A DNA stretch of 64,000 bases. Origin: JASHVB01 sp963762885 (GTDB lineage: Bacteria > Pseudomonadota > Alphaproteobacteria > Acetobacterales > Acetobacteraceae). The notes below the pieces were generated by a model. That model saw only the letters and a program-made list of their open reading frames with translations, had not been told where the DNA came from and made no database searches. Below are positions 18,231 through 28,164 of this stretch, piece by piece. Position 1 is the stretch's first letter, and each line of letters opens with the position of its first letter. The position numbers and the translations under genes were made by a program. The stretch is taken from positions 19,894-83,893 of the forward strand of contig CAVXNH010000111.1 of assembly GCA_963762885.1 (NCBI GenBank), given 5' to 3'.

Positions 18231-19320
18231 ATGCCACCACGCATCGACACACTTGGACGCCGCGCCGTCCTCAAGGCTGCCGCGGCGGCCGCCACCCTGT
18301 CCGCACCGTTCGTCATCTCCGCACGCGCCGCGGACACGCTGGTGGTCACCGCTTACGGCGGCGAATACCAGGACGTCTTCATGAAGTCGGTGATCGAGCC
18401 CTTCCAGAAGAAGTTCGGTGTCCAGGTCACCTACGATGAAAGCGGCGGCGCGGCGCAGACCTATGCGAAGATTCGCGCGGCACGCGGCACGCCCGGCTTC
18501 GACGTCGCCGCCGAACTCACGGCACCGGAGGCGATCCTGGGTGCCCGCGAGAAGCTGCTGGAACCAATCACCGAGCAGCAGGTGCCAAATTTGCGTTACG
18601 TCTGGGCGAAGAGCCGCGATGCGATCCCGCCCGTCGGCATCGTCGCCTATTACCAATACATGGCCCTGCTATGGAATACCAAGAAGATCGACAAGCCGGC
18701 GTCCTGGGACGCCTACTGGATGCCGGAGACCCTTCATAAACCCGAGGTGAAAGGCCATCTGCTCGGCCACGATCCCGGCACCAACCTGCTGGAAGTCTAT
18801 GCCCTGATCATGGCCGCCAAGTTGAAAGGCGGCAGCGTGCAGGACATGAGCGGCGCCTGGGAATTGTTGCAAGCCCAGAAGCCCTGGCTCGGCGCGGTGC
18901 TGCAGGCTGTCCGCCCAGGCAGCCCCTTACTTCGAAAATGACGAAGTCTGGCTGACCCCGTATTGGAGCGGCCGTTCCGGCTACTACGTCGCAAAGGGCT
19001 ACCCGCTGGGGTTCACAATCCCGCAGGAAGGCACGATCGGCCTCGCCGACGTATCCGCCATTCCGGTCGGCGCCGCGAACAAGAAGCTCGCCTTCGAGTT
19101 TTTGAACTTCCGCCTCGACCCCGACGTGCAGCGTGCCTTCTGCCTCGGCTATTTCGCCAGCCCGGCGCGGCCGGACATCACCGACTGGCCAGCATCCTTC
19201 GTCGCAACGCAGATCACCACGCAAGCGAAGATGGATGCGCTCGACCTGCCCGACAGCGCGGTACTCGGCAAGCAGCGCAACGCCTGGGTGATGAAATGGC
19301 AGGAGATCATGGCCGGTTGA
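18231..19320 (+). pseudogene. polyamine-type ABC transporter substrate-binding protein, frameshifted
   Basis: Periplasmic binding protein of the PotD/SBP_bac class. It has a Tat/Sec-like leader: RRAVLKAAAAAATLSAPFV, with cleavage after ISARAA. Mature start DTLVVTAYGGEYQDVFMKSV and FGVQVTYDESGG are typical. At about 18905 one extra base (CAGGCTGTCC) shifts the frame; after it the conserved half continues as AAPYFENDEVWLTPYWSGR, GYPLGFTIPQEGTIG, DVSAIPVGAANKKLAFEFLN and WVMKWQEIMAG. Three bases separate it from the dioxygenase stop, so the two are co-transcribed. Confidence 0.83.
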
Positions 19321-19327
19321 CCGCCGC

Positions 19328-20180
19328 ATGACGCCTCCTGGCGCGAAACCGGCAGCGCTATCTATCTGCTGGCAGCGGTTCCGCCGTGTTCCTGCTGGTG
19401 TTTTTCGTCCTGCCGATCCTGATGCTGCTATCCGCCAGCGTCCTCAAATCGGATGACATGGTGCCGGTCGCGCAGTTCACCACGGAACACTTTACCACGC
19501 TGCTGAGCCACAAACTGTATCTCGATGCCGTCATGCGCACTATCGGCATCGGCATCGCCGTAGGCGCCTTGGTCATAGTCCTCGGTTATCCGCTCGCCTA
19601 TGTCCTGACGCGCACGCGCAGCCGCTGGCAGCCATTGCTGATCGCGCTGGCATTGTCGCCATTGCTCGCCAGCGTGATCGTCCGCACCTATGGCTGGTGG
19701 GTGCTGTTCAATCGCGATGGCGCCATCAACGGCTTTCTCCAGGCCATCGGTCTCACACACGCGCCATTGCTCATGCTGCCATCGACCGCGATCATCATCG
19801 TCGGCCTCGCCCACGCCTTGTTGCCATACGGCATTCTAACGCTGATGGCCGCACTCAACGGCGTCAACCCGAACCTGGAACGCGCCGCGATGAGTCTCGG
19901 CGCCGGCCGCTTACGCACCTTCGCCACCGTCACCCTCCCGCTGACCTCGTCCGGCGTCATCGGAGGTTTTCTGCTCGCGTTCGGCGTCGCGATCGGCGCC
20001 TACGCCACGCCCGCCATCCTGGGCGGCCCCGGCACCCAAACCATGGCGACGCTGATTTATAGTTTCATGATGACCTTGCTCGATTGGTCGCTCGGCTCGG
20101 CCATGGGCGTAATCCTGCTGGCAAGTTCCTTCGCCGTGCTTGCGCTGACCATGCTCGCCGGCCGGCGCAGCGCATCGTGA
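19328..20180 (+). pseudogene. polyamine-type ABC permease, PotB family, frameshifted near its start
   Basis: Inner-membrane permease. Most of it (FLLVFFVLPILMLLSASVL to the stop at 20180) is one intact frame, with the EAA-type loop ERAAMSLGAGRLRTFATVTLPLTSSG. The N terminus is broken: ATG 19328 needs one more base before SWRETGSAIYLLAAV, and another missing base near 19381 separates that stretch from AVFLLVFF. An intact frame could begin only at GTG 19386, which would remove the first cytoplasmic segment and part of the first membrane helix. The stop overlaps the GTG of the next permease. Confidence 0.75.
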
Positions 20181-20995
20181 CTCGCCGGATCGCGCCGCAT
20201 CGCATCGTGTTGTGGAGCATCGTTGCCCTGATCTACGCTTTCATGCTGGTGCCGATCGTGATCACCGCCGCGGTGTCGTTCAACGCGGTGGACCGCTCCT
20301 ACTTCCCGCCGCGCGGCTTTTCGTTCCACTGGTGGGCGATGGCGCTGTCGCCGCAATGGACCACGCCGTTCCTGTTCAGCCTTAAACTCGCGGCACTCAG
20401 CGCGATCGCGACCGCTATGCTCGGCCTGCCGCTCGCTCTTGCGCTAAGACGGCCAGCCTTCGCCGGACGCGGTATCTTACTGGCCCTGATCATGGGCCCC
20501 CTGGTGCTGCCAAGCCTGGTCACCGGCATCGCATTGCTGCAATTCCTCACCATCGCCGGCGCAGCCGACTGGCTCGGTCTGCCCGCGCTCATCATCGGTC
20601 ACGTCATCATCTGCCTCCCGTTCATGGTCCGCACGCTCTCGGTCAGCTTGGACGCGATCCCACGCAATGCGGAGATCGCAGCCGCAAGCCTCGGCGCATC
20701 CCGCTTGATGGTGCTGCGGGAAATCACGCTGCCATTGGCGCGATCCGGCGCCGGCGCCGGCATGATCTTCGCCTTCATCAGCAGTTTCGACGACATCAAC
20801 CTCGCACTGTTCGTCGCACGGCCCGGCCAGCAACCGCTGACCGTGCAGATCATGCAATTCCTCGAATATGGTTTCTCGCCGACCCTGGCAGCGCTTTCCA
20901 TCTTGTCATTGCTCGTGCCGCTGGCGCTGGTCGCGGTCTTCGGCCGCCTCGTCGGCATCGGCAATTTCATCTACCAGGATCACGGCCATGCCTGA
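20177..20995 (+). CDS. polyamine-type ABC permease, PotC family
   Basis: Inner-membrane permease of 272 residues with six hydrophobic segments and the EAA loop EIAAASLGASRLMVLREITLPL (about 167-188). The N-terminal segment LIYAFMLVPIVITAAVSFNAVDRSYFPPRGFSFHWW is typical of PotC. GTG 20177 overlaps the preceding stop (GTGA); the ATG further upstream at 20084 lies inside the previous gene and is rejected. The end overlaps the ATPase start by eight bases. Confidence 0.88.
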   Translation: MTRRIAPHRIVLWSIVALIYAFMLVPIVITAAVSFNAVDRSYFPPRGFSFHWWAMALSPQWTTPFLFSLKLAALSAIATAMLGLPLALALRRPAFAGRGILLALIMGPLVLPSLVTGIALLQFLTIAGAADWLGLPALIIGHVIICLPFMVRTLSVSLDAIPRNAEIAAASLGASRLMVLREITLPLARSGAGAGMIFAFISSFDDINLALFVARPGQQPLTVQIMQFLEYGFSPTLAALSILSLLVPLALVAVFGRLVGIGNFIYQDHGHA

Positions 20996-22076
20996 TCCCG
21001 CCCTGGAACTCCGAGGCCTCACCAAGCGCTACGGCGCCGGCGTCGTCGTCGGCCCGATCGACCTCACCGTCCAACCAGGCGAGTTCGTCACCTTGCTCGG
21101 CCCCAGCGGCTGCGGCAAAACCACGACACTCAACATGATCGCGGGCTTCGTCGCGCCGGATGCCGGCAGTGTCCATCTGGCCGGCCGCCACGTCGAGAAC
21201 CTGCCGCCGTTCCGCCGAGACCTCGGCGTCGTATTCCAGGACTACGCGCTGTTTCCCCACCGCACGATCGCCGAGAACATCGGCTTCGGCCTGCGTATGC
21301 GCCGCATCGCACGACCGGAAATTGCCCGCCGCGTCGACGAAGCCATGCAGATGGTCCGCCTGGAAGGATTGGGAAACCGCCGCCCCGCGCAACTCTCCGG
21401 CGGCCAGCGCCAGCGCGTGGCGCTCGCCCGGGCGCTCGTCATCCGTCCCAGCCTGCTACTGCTGGATGAACCGCTGTCGAACCTGGATCTCAAGCTGCGC
21501 GAGGAGATGCGCATCGAGATTTCCGCGCTGCAACGCCGTCTCGGCATCGCAACAGTCTTCGTCACCCACGACCAGGAAGAAGCACTGACCATGTCGGATC
21601 GTATCGCCGTCATGCAAGGCGGCGCGATCCGGCAGATCGGCGCCGCGCGCGATATCTACGAGGCGCCGGCTTCAACCTTCGTCGCCACGTTCATCGGCAC
21701 CACCAATCTTATCCGCGGCGTCATAGCAGCCGCAACGGACGCCGCCGCCCCGCTGCGGCTCGCCACCCCCGCCGGTCCGGCGCGCATAGCCAGCCCGCAA
21801 AGCCATCCGCCCGGGACCCAGGTTCAGATCGTCATCCGGCCGGAGCGGCTGAAACTGGCACGACCCGAAGCGCCGCCCGCGGATGCAACGACATGGCCCG
21901 CACAGGTGACGCGCCTGATCTATCTCGGCGGCCGCACCGAGATTTACCTGCGGCTCCAGGACGGCAGCGCCGCCGTGTCCTACGTGGTCAACGAGGGCAG
22001 CATCTCCTGGGTCGAGGGCGACACAGTCACCGCCTGGTTCCGGCCACAGGACGCCTGGCTGCTGCCGGCCACATGA
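20988..22076 (+). CDS. polyamine-type ABC transporter ATPase, PotA family
   Basis: ATPase of 362 residues. N-terminal nucleotide-binding domain: Walker A GPSGCGKTT, Q-loop VFQDYALFPH, signature QLSGGQRQRVALARAL, Walker B LLLLDEPLSNLD, H-loop VFVTHDQEEALTMSD. The C-terminal TOBE domain follows (QVQIVIRPERLKL, GGRTEIYLRLQDG). The order D-B-C-A of this system is complete. Start at ATG 20988 inside the end of the permease gene; a longer frame from 20868 is only read-through of that gene. Confidence 0.92.
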   Translation: MPDPALELRGLTKRYGAGVVVGPIDLTVQPGEFVTLLGPSGCGKTTTLNMIAGFVAPDAGSVHLAGRHVENLPPFRRDLGVVFQDYALFPHRTIAENIGFGLRMRRIARPEIARRVDEAMQMVRLEGLGNRRPAQLSGGQRQRVALARALVIRPSLLLLDEPLSNLDLKLREEMRIEISALQRRLGIATVFVTHDQEEALTMSDRIAVMQGGAIRQIGAARDIYEAPASTFVATFIGTTNLIRGVIAAATDAAAPLRLATPAGPARIASPQSHPPGTQVQIVIRPERLKLARPEAPPADATTWPAQVTRLIYLGGRTEIYLRLQDGSAAVSYVVNEGSISWVEGDTVTAWFRPQDAWLLPAT

Positions 22077-22162
22077 ATGACGCGATCGTTTCGGATGGCC
22101 CGCCCCGCTCGTCACCGCTATACAAGGCGCCGGTTCGGGCAACAGCAACAGGACAAGCCAGC

Positions 22163-23391
22163 ATGCGACGTCGTGACGTTTTCCTGGGCGCAGGCGCAGG
22201 CGCCATTCTCGCGGCATCTGGCGTGCGGCGCGCGCGCGCACAGGCACCGAAATCGCTGGTGTTCGGCGGTTCGGTCCCGCTCACCGGCGCCGCCGCGGAA
22301 ACCGGCCTGAACGTCAACAATGGCTACATCACCGCCGTCAGCTACCTCAACGACGTGCTGGGTGGCGTCGAAATCGCCGGCGAGAAATACCGCTTGGAAC
22401 TCAAACTCTTCGACGACGCCAGCGATCCGGCACGTGCCACCACGCTGATCCAGCGCCAGCTCGACGACGGCACCGATTTCTTCCTCGGCTCCTTCGGCAG
22501 CAACATCGTCCTGCCGACCGCCGCGATCACCGAGCGCGCGCACAAGCCGATGGTGCAGACCGGCGGCGGCGCCGATGCCATCTTCACCCGCGGCTTCAAA
22601 TACGTCTTCGGCATGTACCCCCGCGCTACCCGCCAGTTCGCCGAAGCCGCCGCGCTGTTCAAATCCCTCCAACCCACCCCGCAGAGCTATTCCGTCGTCT
22701 ACACCAACGACGCATTCTCCAAATCCGCCGCCGACGGAGTGAAACTGTCCTGCGACGCCGCCGGCTTCAAGATGCTCGACAGCTTCGAGCTGCCGCAGAA
22801 ACCCACCGACGTCTCCAGCGTACTCGGCTCGGTGCGCGCTAACACGCCGGACATCCTGGTCTGCGTCATGCACGACCAGGACTCGCTGCTGGTGGCGCGT
22901 CAGATGATCGCCGGCGGCACCTATGTGAAGCTACTGTTCCAGGGCCTCGGCCCCCAGCTCGCATCCTTCCGCGAGGCCCTCGGCAAATACGCTGAAGACC
23001 TCGTCACCTCGATCTACTGGGATGAGCGTGTGCCCTACAAGGACCAGTTCTTCGGCAACTCGCAAAAATTCGCCGAGTATTACCGCAGCAAATTCACCCG
23101 TCCGATCGCCTATCACACCGCCGGCGCCGCTGCCTGCATCCTCACCTACGTCATGGCCATGCAGCAGGCCAAGAGCGTCAAGCCCGAGGCGGTCCGCGAT
23201 GCGCTCGCCGCCGCGGACTTCCAAACATTCTACAGCCGGATCAAATTCACCCCCGAAGGCGACGGCGACCCCATACTGCTCGGCGGCATGATCGGGCAGG
23301 TGCAAAAAGGTGACGTCGCCATCGTCTTCCCCAAGGAAGCAAGTTCGCCACCGCGGTCTATCCGTCACCCGCCTGGGACAAGAAAGCCTGA
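22163..23391 (+). pseudogene. liv-type substrate-binding protein, frameshifted near its end (system 2)
   Basis: Periplasmic binding protein with a Tat-like leader (MRRRDVFLGAGAGAILAA, cleavage after RRARAQA). The mature protein starts LVFGGSVPLTGAAAETGLNV. The frame is intact to FPKEA at about 23340. One missing base there moves the true end, KFATAVYPSPAWDKKA and stop at 23389-23391, to another frame. Without the correction the frame runs on into the next permease, giving a false fusion. ATG 22163 is chosen for the leader; ATG 22073, overlapping the PotA stop, is also in frame. Confidence 0.83.
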
Positions 23392-23410
23392 TCCGGACGT
23401 CCGGCCGCCG

Positions 23411-24286
23411 ATGCATCTGATTGCGCAGACCCTGGCGGATGGGTTGGTGCTGGGCGGCATCTACGCATTGTCCGCCGTCGGCTTCTCTTTGATCTTCGGC
23501 GTGCTGCACGTCATCAATCTCAGCCACGGCATCCTGGTGCTGATCGGCGCCTACCTCGCGCTGGTGTTTTCCGCCGCGCTGCACGTCGATCCGTTGCTGA
23601 CCACGCCTCTGGTCATGCTGGTGCTGTTCGGCGTCGGCTACGCCTACCAGCGCCTGCTGATCCAGCACGCGGTGGACCAGTCGCGCCTGGGCTCCATGCT
23701 TCTGACCTTCGGCGTCGCCTTGATGCTGCAAAACATCCTGATCTGGGTATTCTCGCCGGACATGCGCAACATCACGCCGAGCTACGCCTTCGCGTCCTTC
23801 CATGCCGCCGGCCTGACCTTCGACGCGGTGCGCCTGAGTGCCTTGCTGGCGAGCCTCGTGTTGCTGTGCTGCCTCGCCGTGTTATTGAAATTCTCGCCGC
23901 TGGGCCGCGTCATCCGCGCCACCGCCCAGCAGACCCTGGCAGCACGCCTCTGCGGTGTGAACGTCCGCCACGTCTATGCCCTGACCTTTGCCGTTTCCGC
24001 CGCCTTCGCCGGCGCCGCCGGTATTGTCATCGGCATCATCCTGCCCTTCGCTCCCGCAGACGAGGCGCTGTGGACCCTGAACGCCTTCGTCGTCGTCGTG
24101 CTCGGCGGCGTAGGCAGTCCGGCCGGCGCGCTGATCGGGGGCTTATTGTTAGGCATCGCCAATACGCTGACATCGCAGTACATCGGACCCGCGTTTCCCA
24201 ACGTGACGATGTTCCTGCTGCTGGTCCTGATGCTGCTCGTCCGTCCTAACGGTCTTCTGGGCAACGCCTTCAGCGCATCGCGATGA
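23411..24286 (+). CDS. livH: liv-type ABC transporter permease, LivH family (system 2)
   Basis: Permease of 291 residues: LADGLVLGGIYALSAVGFSLIFGVLHVINLSHG near the N terminus and WTLNAFVVVVLGGVGSPAGALIGGLLLG near the C terminus, both LivH hallmarks. About eight membrane segments. ATG 23411 lies 20 bp after the real end of the binding-protein gene. Its stop overlaps the following livM start (ATGA). Confidence 0.9.
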   Translation: MHLIAQTLADGLVLGGIYALSAVGFSLIFGVLHVINLSHGILVLIGAYLALVFSAALHVDPLLTTPLVMLVLFGVGYAYQRLLIQHAVDQSRLGSMLLTFGVALMLQNILIWVFSPDMRNITPSYAFASFHAAGLTFDAVRLSALLASLVLLCCLAVLLKFSPLGRVIRATAQQTLAARLCGVNVRHVYALTFAVSAAFAGAAGIVIGIILPFAPADEALWTLNAFVVVVLGGVGSPAGALIGGLLLGIANTLTSQYIGPAFPNVTMFLLLVLMLLVRPNGLLGNAFSASR

Positions 24287-25246
24287 ACCGCTCAAACGCC
24301 CTTGCCGCACTTATCGTGCTGGCCTGCGTAGCGCTGCTGGCCGCAGCGCCGCTGCTATTGCCGCCATTCTATGTCCGCGTCGGACAGTTGATGCTTTACT
24401 CTGCGGGATTGGCGGTCGCCTGGGGCATCCTGGGCGGCTTCGCGGGCTATGCCAGCTTCGGCCATGCCGCGTTCATCGGCGTTGGCGCCTTCGCCGCCGG
24501 CCTCGTCGAGACGAACTATGCCGACCACGCGCCGATCCTGCTGCTGCTAACCGGATTGGCCGTCGGCGGCGCCGCCTGCGCTGTGCTTCGGCCGCGATCG
24601 CCTACCCGATCCTGCGGCTGCGCGGCACCTTCTTCGCCATCGCCATGCTCGGCGTCTCGCATGTCTGTGCCGAGCTCAACAACAACGTCGATGCGCTGCA
24701 AGGATCGGTCGGCCTGAATTTCCCGACCGTCGCGCCCGACAGCATGGCGCCGGAAATCCTGTATCTACGAACTCTATCTGCGTCGCCGGACGTGTCGTGC
24801 TGGCGATCGCCTGGGCAATCCGCCGCAGCCGCTTCGGCGCCGGCCTGCGCAGCATTCGCGAGGACGAGGATACCGCCCGCATGCTCGGCGTGCCGACCGA
24901 GCGCTACAAGCGCACCGCCTTCATCATCAGCGCCGTGCTGACCGGATTGCTCGGCGTGATCTATGCTCATGCGCTCGGCTACATCACCACCGACTCGGTC
25001 TATCGCGACGACACTAACCTTAACCTGATCGTTTTTTCTCTCCTCGGCGGCATCGGCACGCTGTTCGGGCCGGTGATCGGCGCCTTCCTGCTGGTGTTCA
25101 TCACCCAGGTCGTGCTCGGCCAACTCCTCGACTTCCATCTGTTCGCAACCGGGCTATTGCTCGTCGTGCTGGTGCTCGCCGCGCCAGGCGGCATTCTTGG
25201 TCTGCGCAAGCTCCGCAGCCGCCCCGCGGCCGCGCCCGCGGAATGA
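24283..25246 (+). pseudogene. livM: liv-type permease, LivM family, at least two frameshifts (system 2)
   Basis: Frame 1 from ATG 24283 encodes LYSAGLAVAWGILGGFAGYASFGHAAFIGVGAFAAG and breaks near 24590, where one base is missing. Frame 3 resumes AAIAYPILRLRGTFFAIAML and LNNNVDALQGSVGL. Between about 24762 and 24795 one or two further indels occur (YELYL and AGRVVLAIAWAIRRSRFG lie in different frames). Frame 2 then continues FGAGLRSIREDEDTARMLGVPTERYK to a Pro/Ala-rich end at 25246. All LivM segments are recognisable. The stop overlaps the livG start. Confidence 0.82.
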
Positions 25247-25981
25247 CCGACGCCGCGATCCTCCGTGTGGACCATGTGTCGAAGACGCTTTCGCGGGTTG
25301 CAAGCGATCGACACCGTCTCCTTCGCAATTCAACCCGGATCGATAACCAGCATCATCGGTCCGAACGGCGCAGGCAAATCGACGCTGTTCAATTTAATCA
25401 CCGGCTACCTCGCTCCCAGCAGCGGAGAAATCTGGTTCCAGGGCCAGCGCATCACCAACATGGCGACCAACCGCATCGCCGAGCACGGCATCGCACGAGC
25501 ATTCCAGATCGCGCGCCCGTTCCGCGACCTCAGCGTGTTCGAAAACGTGCGCATCGGCGCGTTGTTCGGCAAGCGCGGACCGCGCGACGTCACCGCCACC
25601 ACCGCGCGAGCGCTCGAACTCGCCGGCATCGCGCATCTGGCCGATCTGCCGGCGAGTGCGCTGACGGTCGGACAATTGCGCCATCTCGAAGTCGCCCGCG
25701 CGATGGCCACACGCGCCGACCTGCTGCTGGCCGACGAACCCTGTGCCGGTCTCAATCCGACCGAGACGGCGGCGATGATCGACGTGCTGCGTCAGATCCG
25801 TGCGAGCGGGGTGACCATATTATTGGTCGAGCATGACATGCCGTCGGTGATGGAGGTGTCCGACCGGCTGCTGGTGCTGGACGCCGGCCGCATGATCGCC
25901 GACGGCGCACCGCACGAGGTAGCAAACGATGCGCGGGTGATCGCGGCGTATCTTGGTACGGCGGACGCAGAGGGTATGTAA
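25243..25981 (+). pseudogene. livG: liv-type ATPase, LivG family, frameshifted near its start (system 2)
   Basis: ATG 25243 starts TDAAILRVDHVSK. One extra A near 25283 shifts the frame, which continues RFRGLQAIDTVSFAIQPGSITSI. The rest is intact: Walker A GPNGAGKSTL, RAFQIARPFRDLSVFENV, the signature-like LTVGQLRHLEVARAM, Walker B LLLADEPCAGLNPTE and H-loop LLVEHDMPSVMEV. The signature lacks the usual SGG (TVGQLRH instead of LSGGQQR), as seen in some LivG-like proteins. Convergent with livF across the palindrome at 26007. Confidence 0.82.
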
Positions 25982-26006
25982 TGCTGATCGCGCGGGTCCC
26001 GCCCCC

Positions 26007-26097
26007 GTGTCATGGCCGGCGAAGGCGGGCCACCACGTCTTCGCTGCGGGCCACGACGAAATGACCTGGGGTGGCCCGCCTTCGCCGGCCATGACAC
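26007..26097. terminator. 28-bp perfect inverted repeat between convergent livG and livF
   Basis: Positions 26007-26034 (starting GTGTCATGGCCGGCGAAGGC) and 26070-26097 are exact reverse complements, separated by a 35-base loop. It lies 25 bp after the livG stop and 10 bp before the livF stop of the opposite strand, a position suited to a bidirectional transcription barrier. Sequence words (GTCATGGCCGG) show it is a member of a dispersed repeat family also seen at 40731-40821, and as a short hairpin at 59759-59781. No T-run follows, so Rho-independent termination is not certain. Confidence 0.7.
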
Positions 26098-26107
26098 AAT
26101 GGGGACC

Positions 26108-26832
26108 TCAGCGCCCCAGAAACGCACGCTGCACGTAAGAATCCGCCAGCAGATCCTTGCCGCTACCGGCCAGCACCACCGTGCCCTTCTCCAGCACATA
26201 GCCGCGATGGGCAATGCGCAGCGCCTGATGCAGATTCTGTTCAACCAGCAGCACACCGACGCCACCCCGGTTCACCGTTTCGATCAACCGGAACAATTCC
26301 TGCGTGACGGTGGGCATCAATCCCAGCGACGGCTCGTCCAGGATAATCAACCGAGGCTCCGCCATCAGCCCGCGCGCGATCGCCAGCATCTGTTGCTCGC
26401 CGCCGCTCATCGAGCCGGCCAACTGGGAACGCCGCTCGGCCAGGCGCGGAAACAGCGTAAACGCACGCTGTATCAGCGCCGGCACCTGCGACCGAGGTTT
26501 GACGTGTGCGCCAAGCTGCAGGTTTTCCAACACGGTCATCTGCGGAAACACCAGCCGCCCTTCCGGCACCAGGGTGATCCCGCGCTGCACGACAACGTGG
26601 CTGGGCGATCCCGTCAGCGTCTCGCCGGCAAAGCGGATGCTGCCGCGCTGTGGCCGCAACACGCCGGCGATCATGCGCACCGTGGTCGATTTGCCGGCGC
26701 CGTTGGCGCCCAGCAAGGCAACGATTTCCGCCGGGCGCACGGTCAGCGATACGTTTTGCACGGCGCGAGCGCCGTCATACGCATAGCAAGCTCGGACACA
26801 TCCAGCGATGCGTCCTCTGCCACAGCGTCCAT
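26108..26832 (-). pseudogene. livF: liv-type ATPase, LivF family, frameshifted near its start (system 2)
   Basis: ATPase completing liv system 2 but on the opposite strand. ATG 26832 begins MDAVAEDASLDVSELA. One base is missing near 26789, after which YAYDGARAVQNVSLTVRP and the rest follow: Walker A LLGANGAGKSTTVRMIAG, LVPEGRLVFPQMTVLENL, signature SMSGGEQQMLAIARGL, Walker B LIILDEPSLGL, H-loop LLVEQNLHQ. The start codon overlaps the stop of the upstream oxygenase (TAATG), so the two form one unit. Confidence 0.83.
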
Positions 26833-27786
26833 TACGCCGCGGACGGCTTGCGATAAGCGTAGTTGCGATCAAGCCGTTCCAGCAGATAATCGCCGTAGCG
26901 CACCGGAGGAAATCTCGCCGGGTTGTCCGGCCCCTGGCAGGTCGGCACCACCTCGACGATGCTGTCCATCGCCGGATCGAAGAAATACGGGCAGGAGTAG
27001 CGATCACCGCCCGAAAGGTTCTTCACCCGATGCGGCGTGGACTGCCATCGCCCGTTCGTCCAGCGCGCCAGCATGTCGGCGACGTTCACCACCCAGGTGC
27101 CCGGGATCGGCGGCGCCTGCAGCCACGTGCCGTCGCGCCGGCGCACCTCCAGCCCGCCGCGGTCGTCCTGCACCAGCATGGTGATAAACCCATAATCGGT
27201 GTGCGGCGCGGAGCCGAACGCATCGTCCGGCGCGTCCACCGGCTGCGGCGGATAATGCAGCAGCCGCAGGAACGTCGTTGGCTGCCGAAAAAACGGCGCG
27301 AACCAATCGCGCGGCAGCCCCAGCGCCAGCGCCAGCGCCGGCAGCAGGCGCCGGCAGAACGCTTCCATCGCCTGCGTCGTACGCCTCCACCGCGCGCGAA
27401 ATCCCGGCAGATCCGGCCATTGGTTCGGGCCGTCCAGCGGCCGGCCATAGCGCGGGTCGCTCCGGCGCGACCTCGTGCATCAGCATGAACGATTCGCTGT
27501 CGTTCGGCCGCGTGACCCGCGCAACCGTCGAGGTCTCGATGATCGACGTCTTCGGCGCCATGTAGCCGCGATGGAAGCGGTTCATGGCGATCGCGTCCTT
27601 CGCCGGCCGCGGCAACGCATGGAAGCGGCGCGAGGCGTCGAACACGCCCTCCACCAGGACGGGATCGACGCCGATCCCACGAAAATAGCAGAAGCCGATG
27701 CCGGTGAAAGCCGCATCGAGCTGCCGAGCCAGCGACTGGTCGTCAGCGCCGGTAAAGTCAATGATCGGAAGGGTCTGAGTGCTCAT
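26832..27786 (-). pseudogene. isopenicillin-N-synthase-family Fe(II)/2-oxoglutarate oxygenase, frameshifted
   Basis: Oxygenase of about 317 residues. The N-terminal half has LPIIDFTGADDQSLARQLDAA and GIGFCYFRGIG, with YMAPKTSIIE and SFMLMHEVAPE following. An extra base near 27460 moves the frame to DPRYGRPLDGPNQWPDLPGF. Two more, mutually compensating, indels near 27372-27395 are likely, because AVEAYDA is found in another frame. The C-terminal half holds the iron ligands H and D of APHTDYGF and H of TPHRVKN, and the RYS 2-oxoglutarate motif. Co-transcribed with livF; may act on the ligand imported by system 2 (inference). Confidence 0.82.
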
Positions 27787-28164
27787 CGCCGCAACGCGTT
27801 CCTCTTGGTAACCGGAATTTCCAGGCCCAACGATTGCATGATGAGGTCTCGCGGAATAGCCCTACTACGCCATAGGATCTCGCATATAATGCGTTGTCTG
27901 GATTGAGTTCACCGTTCGGCTCGCGCTCGTCACGCTGCTGAGTGGCGCCACGTTCGAACAGCGTCGGTTTAATTGAGCACGAAATTCCGCTGCCGCACAC
28001 GTCCTCATCTGGACATCGATCACATCGATAAATCGAGCTCCCGCATCCGGCGGGAATGCTATTGCGGCGGGAGCTCCGGCCGTGCCAGTACACATAGACC
28101 GACGCCGCACTTCGATGATGGAGTGCGGCGTCGAAATGCATCAACGCCTGGGATGCCGGCCAGC
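27787..28164. other. gene-free spacer with a terminator-like hairpin
   Basis: No supported gene here. It should contain the promoter of the oxygenase-livF unit (reading left) and the transcript end of the phasin gene. A perfect 12-bp inverted repeat sits at 28100-28111 and 28122-28133 with a 10-base loop. Confidence 0.5.
28100..28133 (-). terminator. hairpin downstream of the phasin gene
   Basis: CGACGCCGCACT pairs perfectly with AGTGCGGCGTCG across a 10-base loop, about 30 bp beyond the phasin stop. No T-run is present on either side, so it is terminator-like by position and stability only. Confidence 0.5.

Noticed and set aside
21893..24286. One 797-codon open frame that looks like a binding-protein/permease fusion
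   Set aside because: It begins inside the PotA ATPase out of frame and passes from the binding protein into the permease only because of a missing base near 23340. The proper ends (stop at 23389-23391, ATG at 23411) are visible.
14758..27786. Programmed frameshifting in the transporter genes
   Set aside because: Shifts occur in both directions, at different positions in each gene and without slippery-site-plus-structure pattern.
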